NCBI GenBank assembly: GCA_001929475.1
Contig: LXFE01000176.1
Span: forward strand, 1-24,680
Length of the DNA stretch: 24,680 nucleotides
From: Neolecta irregularis DAH-3
Lineage: Eukaryota; Ascomycota; Neolectomycetes; Neolectales; Neolectaceae
Direction of reading: 5' to 3'
Shown here: positions 1-7,154 of the stretch, piece by piece
Numbering within the stretch: position 1 is the stretch's first letter
Layout: every line of letters starts with the position of its first letter
Made by a program: the position numbers and the translations under genes
The notes under the pieces: model-generated
What the model saw: only the letters and a program-made list of their open reading frames with translations
What the model was told of the DNA's origin: nothing
The model's database searches: none

Positions 1-2
1 AA

Positions 3-164
3 TGGAGTCGTTTCACAGGCCAACCAGATCGCTATAAACTGATGTGGGAAAATGAAGTCCTAGTAGCTCGTTTAAGCAGCCTGGTCCAAAAGCATGGTGG
101 ACGCCGGTTGAACAAGGTCGCCGTGCGAGACCTTGTGCGACGTCGTACTTTTGGACAACTTTGA
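3..164 (+). CDS. 3' end of an unidentified protein-coding gene (partial)
   Basis: An open frame enters from the left edge and ends at TGA 162-164, giving a C-terminal tail of 53 residues. The tail is basic and probably helical (KLMWENEVLVARL, then VQKHGG, VRDLVRRRTFGQL). No family is recognised. It is accepted as coding because it is open from the edge, has protein-like composition, and is followed by non-coding sequence up to the tRNA. The real terminal exon may begin inside or before the window. It could be a shadow frame, but no competing reading on either strand looks better. Confidence 0.5.
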   Translation, partial: WSRFTGQPDRYKLMWENEVLVARLSSLVQKHGGRRLNKVAVRDLVRRRTFGQL

Positions 165-599
165 AGATTGGTAGATGATTGCAACGACAAATGTCCAGAT
201 TAGAAGACCTTGGAGCATTCGTTTTTATATTTTGATGAACTGGCGCAAAATATAATTTGTGGGAAGTAACACCTGGAAGATATTAATTACACAACATATT
301 GAAATCTCATGTTTTTAGTCAAACCTCCTAATCACATCCAGTGCGCCGAATACCCCACCCCATTGGATGGGGTGGCGCACTTGTTTATGATTGCAGGTGT
401 TATAGCCCCAGATTCAATGAGTTGGAGACTCACATTAAAGGTTTCAGCGATTTGGCATCCCTTATCCCTCACCCAGGGGTGTGATGTGCTTACAGTTATA
501 TTCATCTATTTAGACAGAAAAGAAACTCTGTAACCGATTATAAAAACGATACAGCAGATTGGTTGCGCGTTATTTCGATAAAATACGAGCGACCTTTGA
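165..599. other. Intergenic spacer with one compound hairpin
   Basis: No gene is seen. The only structure is at 341-380: an outer stem GTGCGCC (341-347)/GGCGCAC (374-380) encloses an inner stem ACCCCAT/ATGGGGT with loop TGG. Runs of A on the + strand at 542-546 and about 578-581 are T runs on the minus strand and would serve as pol III terminators for the tRNA at 600-687. Confidence 0.5.
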
Positions 600-687
600 A
601 ACCCGAGGCGGGACTCGAACCCGCAGCCTTTGGCTTACAAAACATCTCTGTTAGGAGGCCAACACGCTACCGTTGCGCCACACGGGC
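600..687 (-). tRNA. tRNA-Arg (anticodon CCU) with a 16-nt intron
   Basis: Read on the minus strand from 687, this folds as a standard cloverleaf. Acceptor 5' strand 687-681, D-stem GCGC/GCGT, anticodon stem TTGGC/GCCAA (662-658 with 634-630), loop CTCCTAA with anticodon CCT at 655-653, T-arm GCGGG-TTCGAGT-CCCGC. A 16-nt intron (651-636) sits directly after position 37, the canonical site for tRNA splicing endonuclease. The A box (GTGGCGCAACGG region) and B box (GGTTCGAGTCC) are intact. Oddities: the acceptor stem has a terminal G-U pair and one U-U mismatch (682/606), and the discriminator base would be U. It is probably functional; the mismatch could indicate early decay. Confidence 0.93.
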
Positions 688-802
688 TTGGAATAACTAG
701 CCCTCTCAATATGGTCTTAATGATTGTTCCTAGTCGAGCTTGCAAATCCAGTTATCTTTTGACAATAGCTTTATTTACCGATATGATACTCCACTAAAGT
801 TC

Positions 803-1717
803 TTAACCAAAAAGTCTTCCTGCGAGACCCCCAAATACTTTTCCTGTTAATCCACCTGAACGAGAGAAAACCGACGCGGCAAATCCGGTAGCCCATTTCT
901 GTTTGGTATCTCTATCACAACGAGTAAATGCCACGACGTTTGCCATGTTTAGTGTCAATGCAATGACTAATGGATGAGTTTCTTCTGTTAAGAGTGAATT
1001 TTACCCACTAAAGTCAACTGAGATGTCAGAAGATTGTAAGGAACAAAGCCATTACCCATATGAATTCGAATTTTATCATTGCGACAAGAGCGAAAACAAG
1101 CCAGATCACAGGTACTATATATAACACAATCCAAAAGAGCCGCGAATCTGTAGGATTGATCCGTTTTTGAGGCTACTTCTTAGAACATATTCTCTTGGGT
1201 AATGTATACATCTGCGCTTTCAAAGACCCAAACACTCTCTCCATTGCTCTCTGTCTCGTTCCACCATCTTGTATTTAGCACAATTGCAACACCTTTGACT
1301 CCATACCTGAGTCCAACTAGCAGCCGGCCGCTGACATTTTTTACTGTCCAGAAATCAAATGCGAGCAGTAATACGATTATGACAAACACAAAGATGCTAA
1401 TGTATGTTATGAGCTCGCATGAGAGATATAGACGCACAAATTAGATGTAAATAGGAGGCCAAGCAGGTATATTGTCAAAGCGGCTCATTTTTAGCACCCA
1501 TGTTAAATATACGCTGATACCACTTCTGAATGCCAAGAAGAAGAAGAGCGCGATTGGATGAGAAGACAATTGGAAAATAGATTGTTTGGTCGCTTGCGAT
1601 GGATTTTGAGTATTTGGTGAACGAGCGGTGACTGGAGGTGGCAGATCCTGATCCACAGTTAATATATTTGAGCGATCTGTCTTTATAAATCAGAAGGGAA
1701 ATTTATTGATGTACCAT
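803..1717 (-). CDS. TVP23: Golgi membrane protein TVP23 (FAM18 family), seven exons
   Basis: TVP23 is a four-pass late-Golgi protein involved in endosome-Golgi vesicle traffic. Exons (minus): 1717-1715, 1680-1498, 1413-1307, 1267-1210, 1172-1056, 1017-1005, 966-803; 214 aa. Family landmarks run in order: [15 protein letters not shown], a second membrane segment ending [24 protein letters not shown] (joined across the 1306-1268 intron), [27 protein letters not shown], and [11 protein letters not shown] with a glycine-rich tail. The first coding exon is only the ATG, and exon 6 is 13 nt. The 1497-1414 intron is 84 nt, twice the local norm, and its donor is the least certain junction: the first GT after the FRSG segment leads to no usable AG. 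It diverges from the glutaredoxin gene with 62 bp between start codons. Confidence 0.88.
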
Positions 1718-1779
1718 TGGAGGTGTTGAGGTAAATGGTGATAGTCAAGTTCTTTTGTCATAACCGCCAACCTTGCACC

Positions 1780-2610
1780 ATGATCCTCCACAATATTCAA
1801 GACCAACAAACTTTTGATTCGTTTTGCAAAGATGCAGAAAAAGGCGTTGCAGTACTCTACTTTTGGGCAGATTGGGCCGCACCATGCAAACAGATGGATC
1901 AAGTCTTTTCAGAACTCTCAGCAAAACATCCAGATATTTCTTTTGGCAGAGTACAGATCGCCCTTCATTCCTTTTTCATATCGCTATAGATTGAAGCAGA
2001 AGAGCTTGGAGATATAACCGAGAGATTCGATGTATCGGCCGTCCCATTCTTTGTCATTCTCAAGGTTTTTTGGCTGAATTCCACACTGTATAACCGTTTA
2101 GAATAACGAAAAAGTAGCTACAGTATCGGGCGTCAATCCTATAGAACTCACAGCTGCCTTGGGCAAATTTTCATCTTTATCCACCATTCCACCTGCACAA
2201 AAAGTTGATTACACATCATCCCCCGATAAAGATTTCGCACAGGGAGAAGAGGATCTAGACACTCGACTAGGAAAACTCGTAAAAGCAGCCTCTGTCATGT
2301 TATTCATGAAAGGTACCCCAGCGCAGCCTCAGTGTGGTTTCAGTCGTCAGATAATTCAGATATTACGGGACCGTGGAGTGCGTTTCGGCTTCTTCAACAT
2401 TCTCGCAGACGACGAAGTTCGCCAAGGTTTGGAGTATCAGTGGTATCCATTAACTCTGCAGGTCTTAAAGAATTTTCAGATTGGCCAACGTTCCCTCAGT
2501 TATATATCAAAGGAGAACTAGTCGGAGGTCTGGATATTGTAAAAGAAATGGTGGAAAATGGCGAGTTCGATGAACTGCTGGAGGCCGTAAATCAACCATC
2601 ACCTACATAG
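1780..2610 (+). CDS. GRX4: Monothiol CGFS glutaredoxin, Grx3/Grx4 type
   Basis: Cytosolic/nuclear glutaredoxin that carries a glutathione-bound [2Fe-2S] cluster and acts in iron sensing and Fe-S trafficking. Exons 1780-1950, 1990-2064, 2102-2426, 2462-2610; introns of 39, 37 and 35 nt; 239 aa. A thioredoxin-like domain (about 1-105) has the motif WAAPC at 32-36, with the single cysteine typical of fungal Grx3/4. A linker is followed by one glutaredoxin domain (about 133-235) with CGFS at 160-163, the WPTFPQLYI segment (cis-Pro loop) and GGLDI. The last intron splits the codon in VRQG/LKEF. Length and domain order fit the family. It diverges from TVP23 across 62 bp and converges on the next gene with 28 bp between stops. 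The Grx3/Grx4 paralogue choice is arbitrary. Confidence 0.95.
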
Positions 2611-2638
2611 CGAACAAATAAAAGATGCAAACGACTAG

Positions 2639-3483
2639 TTACTCCTCTCCCTCGTTTGCCGCTTCCAATAGGCTGATATCTGTATTGATATCACTAGGCA
2701 GCAATTGCGCGTCCTCGAGTGCTCTTCTGCCTTCTTCGATTTCCCCCAAACGTCTTATGACATCAATTAAGGCTCTGTCTAATTCAGTCTGACCAAGCTC
2801 GCGAGGATCGGACTCAGAGATGTCATAACGTCTAATGTAATAAATAATTCCAGCAGAGAGAGCTAGTTCCCTTGCTTTCTCTCCACTAAGCATAATGTAG
2901 TTGAGGATTTGCAAAGCCTCCGTTTCTCCACTCATGGACCGTGATACAGAGGCGGAAATATTGTCATCCAAGGCATTCAAGAGACTCGTCGTGAGAGCAA
3001 GGAGAAACGAATATGCTACAAGCTTGTATCTCACCGACGCTAAATAGTTAAGGATGTCAGATATTACGACTCACGATTGAACTGAACACAAAATAAGACC
3101 AGTTTGAGAACTTTTAGGCGCTCATTGCGATCATCTGATATCAAGGAATGTTCAAGAAGCGTCAATGACTCGGCAAGTCTATTAACGAGTATTTTTGTGG
3201 CCCTGTGAGCCGGTCATTGATGATAAAAGTACACAGTATACACGTTTGAAAGGTTGAGATTTGCACCATTGGCGAGTACCGCGAGACTTTCCAGTGACAG
3301 ATCTATGCAATCAATATAGCTCATTTCTTTTATACTTTTTTCAGCGAGAAATTTGCGCTTGCGTCTCAGGTATATTGACGATGAATAAGGGTGCGATGCT
3401 AAGAGAGACAAGTAAAAGCCTGAGCATCCCCCAACTACCAGGATAAATCCAGTGATCAGATCGAGTAGATACGACCTAAACAT
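2639..3483 (-). CDS. Membrane-anchored helical-repeat (armadillo-like) protein, unnamed
   Basis: Exons (minus) 3483-3242, 3202-3075, 3039-2639 with introns of 39 and 35 nt; 256 aa. The N-terminus has one hydrophobic segment (about residues 5-30, ITGFILVVGG...YLSLL) followed by a very basic patch (RRKRK), consistent with a signal anchor with the rest in the cytosol. The remainder is made of amphipathic helices (LSLESLAVLANGAN, RLKVLKLVLFCVQFNPSVRYKLVAYSF with the exon join inside, EALQILNYIM) that resemble ARM/HEAT packing, with an acidic C-terminus. The fold is inferred from pattern alone and I recognise no named family. The start is the first ATG of an open exon. It is divergent from RPF2 (95 bp between starts). 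Confidence 0.72.
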
Positions 3484-3578
3484 GATTGTTACTATTTTAT
3501 ATTCGTATATATTTTATGGTGGTGAGGACACGCGGTTATGGTACCAGGAATTATCTTTTTTCTCGACGTTGACTTGTA

Positions 3579-4627
3579 ATGCTTCGAACAATGTACAAAT
3601 CTATTTTATGAGCTCTACTAATTCTTTTCCAGAAAACCAAAAAACGCAAGGTCTAAACGTGTGTTAGATGCGCGTGAGCCAAAACTCAAGGAAAATGCCA
3701 AAAAAGCAATTTTTGTTCGTGGATCCTCGACTTCAAACGATGTGACCCAGGCTTTAACCGATCTTGTATACTTTTTTCTATGCAAAATCCTCTTATTTAC
3801 CGCCTAGTACTCATTAAAAAAACCAGCAGCAGTTAATTTTACCAAACGCAACATGATCCGTCCTTTTGAAGATGGATCGAGCCTCGAGTTCTTTGCCCAG
3901 AAAAATGATGCCAGTTTAATTGTATTTGGATCACATTCAAAGAAACGGCCGAATAATTTGACTTGGGCTCGAATGTTTGACTATCATGTGTTGGATATGA
4001 TTGAGCTGCTTATGGTGAAATTTACATCTTTGAAGAATTTCAAGGTGGATTACTCTTTTGATTCTGGGGCTAATCATGCAGACGCCCAAGACTGCAGTCG
4101 GAATGCGACCCGTCATGCTTTTTTGCGGTCCAATATTCGAGGCTCATCCTACATTTCGTCATATTCGGTCTCTTTTTCTTGATTTTTTCCGCGGGCAAGA
4201 TGCTTCTTTGATTGATGTTGCTGGTCTTCAGCAGATGATTGTTATTTCTGCAGACGAAGCAGTAGATGGGCAGCCAATTCCTCGTGTTCATTTTCGAGTA
4301 TATTCAATTTCTACGTGCAAGAGTGGACATAAATTACCTCGGGTTGAACTTGTAGAGATGGGGCCGCGTATAGATTTCCAGGTTGGTAGAGTCCAGGAAG
4401 CTGCGGAGGATATTTTGAAAGAAGCCATGAGGAGACCCAAGCAACTGGAAATGAAGAAGAAGAAGAATGTTGATGTGGACAGTATTGGTGACAAGATTGC
4501 GAGAGTTCATACTGGAAAACAGGATTTGAGCAAGTTGCAAACGCGGAAAATGAAGGGACTGAAACGCAAAGACGAGAGTGATGAAGATGAAGATGGCAAA
4601 GATGTAAAAAGAGTGAAAATGGCGTAA
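3579..4627 (+). CDS. RPF2: Ribosome biogenesis protein RPF2 (Brix domain)
   Basis: Rpf2 works with Rrs1 to load 5S rRNA, uL5 and uL18 onto pre-60S particles in the nucleolus. Exons 3579-3592, 3633-3765, 3808-4044, 4082-4627; 309 aa. The 14-nt first exon encodes MLRT plus two bases of a codon and joins to give MLRTIKPKNARSKR, the diagnostic Rpf2 start; this join decided the start codon. Further landmarks: IRPFEDGSSLEFF, KNDASLIVFGSHSKKRPN, MFDYHVLDMIEL, FRHIRSLFLDFFRG, KLPRVELVEMGP, and the C-terminal KIARVHTGKQDLSKLQTRKMKG block, written here without its full length. A lysine- and acid-rich tail ends the protein, as in other Rpf2 proteins. Introns are 40, 42 and 37 nt. Confidence 0.96.
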
Positions 4628-4630
4628 AAA

Positions 4631-4734
4631 AGAGTGATGGGATGAAATGATAGTTGATAAAAAGTGATGACATGAAATTAAAGAGTTATGGGATGAATGA
4701 TGATAAAGAGCAATGGCATGAAATGATGATAAAG
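4631..4734. repeat. Degenerate short tandem repeat between convergent genes
   Basis: About four imperfect copies of a 21-30 bp unit lie between the stops of RPF2 and MTD1. The unit is approximately AG-NNATGGGATGAAATGATGATAAAG. Copies begin near 4633, 4663, 4683 and 4709. They are purine-rich on the + strand and contain ATG repeatedly but have no open frame of interest. This is probably 3' UTR/terminator sequence that expanded by slippage. Confidence 0.6.
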
Positions 4735-4762
4735 TAAGTAATGGATACCCAAGTCGACTTAA

Positions 4763-5734
4763 TTACGATGAAACAGTCCTATTCTCAATCAAACGAAGCT
4801 GGTTTCTGCACAACATTGCGATTGTCACCTTTCCAATCGACGGAACATAAATGGACGCCCGTTCCTGGACGTCATCTTGGAAATTTTTGTACGACGAGAA
4901 GCAGATGCAGACTGCACCATCGCGAATCAAGTTTGTAGGAAACTTGTACGCTGGGTTAGGGACTCCGGTGATAATGACATCGCATTTTGGAGCAATTTCA
5001 GAAAGCGGATTGCTGATGTCTGTTACATGATGACAACGCAGTTTTATTCCTGCGCCTCGGGTAAACAGCTGCATTCCGCTCAGATCCAGGCTGTAAACTG
5101 TTGCGCCATCGTTTGCCAATAAAGCAGCCAACGGACGGCCAACGACTTCTGATCTGTTTACGACGAGAACAGTTTTGCCATAGAGGCGATTGCCGTGGTG
5201 GAGCAGTGGATGGTAGATTTGCAGATATTCGAGCACTTTGACGATTCCCAGCGGCGTACACGGCAGGATGCTCTTTTTTTTCTGGTTCTGGTCGAGGAAC
5301 CGGATATTGTGGTACATGTTGTACAGATCCAGATGGGATAATCCCTCAACGTCTTTTTCAGGAGAAAGACAATTCAGCAGATACTGGTCCTGCTTGTTTC
5401 CATGCACCGGCATGTATATCATAATTCCATCTACCGTCTCGTCGCTGTTGAGCTGCGTGATCGTGTCCTCGATCTCATCCTTGTCCTCAACAACACGCAA
5501 ATCAAAGCAGAATCCAATCTCTTGCGCAGTCTTCGCCGTCCAGTCTGCGTATTTCTTGGCCGCTGGATCATTATTCGCGAGTAGACCAACAAGGCGAGGA
5601 GGCACAGGCAGAGCAGCCGCCCGCACGGCCAGATCGTGTAAATAGTGCTTTGCGATTGCACACGCAAGTATTTTTCCTGGATTATTAAAAATGTTCAAGA
5701 GGATTTAAAGGATACGGCAGGCGTGTTCAGCCAT
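4763..5734 (-). CDS. MTD1: NAD-dependent methylenetetrahydrofolate dehydrogenase, cytosolic
   Basis: Oxidises 5,10-methylene-THF to methenyl-THF with NAD+, feeding one-carbon units to purine synthesis. Exons (minus) 5734-5716 and 5676-4763 around a 39-nt intron; 310 aa, about the family length. The 19-nt first exon encodes MAEHAC and splices in frame to RKILACAIAKHYL; without it the long exon has no ATG at its start. Landmarks: GLLANNDPAAKKYA, FDLRVVEDKDEIE, VDGIMIYMPVHGN, DQYLL, EKDVEGL, KSILPCTPLGIVK, NRSEVVGRPLAALLANDGATV (Rossmann segment), VIITGVPNPAYKFPT, YVPSIGKVTIAMLCRNQLRL. Orthology to yeast Mtd1, rather than to the trifunctional C1-THF synthase, is clear from length and motif spelling. 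Confidence 0.96.
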
Positions 5735-5946
5735 ATTAGTAGAGGTAGTCCTATTTAAAATTTTATTGCTAAGGGTGAGCTCGCCAGCCACCAGAAAAAT
5801 AAATCACGATATGCTAACACAGGGAATACATATCATACTTTCTGGTGGAAATTAAAATTGTAATATCTCTTTCTGTTGACGCCACAAAACGGGTTTAGCG
5901 ACGAATATCACAAAAGGAAGTTGGAATTTGCCAAAATTACCTAATA
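5735..5946. promoter_or_regulatory. MTD1 upstream region
   Basis: This 212-bp AT-rich spacer lies upstream of MTD1 and left of the repeat element. It holds a perfect 10-bp inverted repeat, CCACCAGAAA (5788-5797)/TTTCTGGTGG (5839-5848), with a 41-bp spacer. No gene is seen. Promoter function is inferred from position only. Confidence 0.35.
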
Positions 5947-7080
5947 CAGTCGTACCTGCTTATAACGAATGTAGCTGGGCAGGGTGTTCAGTTCGTTACA
6001 AGGCGGATTCGTTATATCATGATAGCAAAAGAGAGAAAACACAGGATCCAAGCCAATCCAAACCAAATAAATGAGAGACGAAAATAACTTGATACAGCCA
6101 TCTATATCTTGATGATGATGTATACATCAACGTTGTTGTGATTTGAGCCACATTGTGCCCTAGGTTGAGTAGAATCTATGGGACACTTCACAACAAGATT
6201 CATGGGGGCCCTACTCCACACCTCCTGCTTCGTCATGCTGAACATCTAATTTTATCACGAGTCTTAAACCTATAAGCCACCCATTGCTAACCCCTACCTG
6301 CAGGGATTCATGAGAAAAGAATTGGTCCTTCTCTTGTAACAAGTCTCCAGTCAGTGTCGAGTACAGGCCAAGAAAAAAGCCCGGCCCATTGGCCCATCGG
6401 CCGAAACAGGGGTTTTCACGTGATATTAAATAATACTACGTAGCCCTTCACCTCCCATGTCCCCTCCCTATCCTTGCATGAGGGGAACATACCTAGCCTC
6501 CCCCATTCCCAGCACTATATAATATTTATATCAAGCCTCATCAGCAGCCACCCTACCATTTCCGTCTTCGGTAAGGATATACTGGAGTGTATATCCTTAC
6601 CCAGCCCATGGGCTGGGCCGGACCCTCAGAAAAGCCCATGGGCTTTGGCCCGTCCCCAACACTGTAGACTCCAGTTATAATAATCTGCTCTTGCATCCTT
6701 GTTGTCCATTCATGCAATGCAGCTTCCAATTCAGGCCAATCAACATTTTGACACTTTGATTCTTGGATTGTTAGGGTGTAAGAGTCTAGGATGTTATTCT
6801 GTGGTGAGAGGATCTCAAAGACAGAGGATGCAGCAATAGGTATTGTATGGCTGGTTCAAAGTCTTATATTCCTGATGAGGATTCAGGCGGTGGCGGGCAG
6901 GCAGAGCAATCTTTTGCTCATTTGTAACTCCGGAACGGCGCTTCATTTTTATATATAACGAATTTCGCATTAATTTAACGAACTTCGTATTAAGATTTCA
7001 ATTCGTTAGACCCCATACAACCAACTTTGGAAGCCAGTTGAATTCGTTATATGGAAGTTCCCTATAGCCAGGTTCGATTG
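5947..7080. mobile_element. Non-autonomous inverted-repeat element, possibly Tc1/mariner-pogo-like
   Basis: The left end CAGTCGTACCTGCTTATAAC (5947 on) and the reverse complement of the right end (7080 back) match at 17 of the first 24 bases, both starting CA-TCG-ACCTG. Subterminal copies of ATTCGTTATA or TTAACGAA recur facing each other (5960-5968, near 5991 and 6007 on the left; near 6956, 6977, 7004, 7042 on the right). The left end follows a TA, as expected for Tc1/mariner/pogo insertion; the right end is followed by CG, so the target duplication is lost or the end is misjudged. The interior has no transposase or other long ORF, so the element is non-autonomous. The left 178 bp recurs at 17080-17257. 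It occupies the spacer between MTD1 and MMS19, ending 74 bp before the MMS19 ATG. Confidence 0.65.
6570..6646. repeat. Cluster of one hairpin and two perfect palindromes
   Basis: Inside the element are three adjacent dyads: GGTAAGGATATAC (6570-6582)/GTATATCCTTACC (6589-6601), 13 of 13 paired with a 6-nt loop; an 18-bp perfect palindrome CCCAGCCCATGGGCTGGG (6600-6617); and a 16-bp perfect palindrome AAAGCCCATGGGCTTT (6631-6646). The last two share the core AGCCCATGGGCT. Related fragments (AAAGCCCGGCCCATTGG) occur near 6377-6393. They may be foldback structure of the element or binding sites. Confidence 0.85.
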
Positions 7081-7154
7081 CGTCATGATATTTGGGTCAA
7101 ATTGGTGGTTGGCGAACGCACCCTGATATTAATTGACCCACAACCAAAAACAGA

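Noticed and set aside
1441-1656. Minus-strand frame starting MDQDLPPP as a separate small protein
   Set aside because: The first codon is GTG, and the frame is simply TVP23 exon 2 plus part of an intron; splicing from the ATG at 1717 explains it.
5698-5698. MTD1 start at the beginning of its long open frame (TTG at 5698)
   Set aside because: TTG is not a credible fungal start; a 19-nt exon with ATG at 5734 splices in frame and restores the family N-terminus.
6474-6680. 68-codon ORF inside the repeat element
   Set aside because: It starts at a non-ATG codon, is low-complexity around the palindromes, and shows no transposase-like motif.
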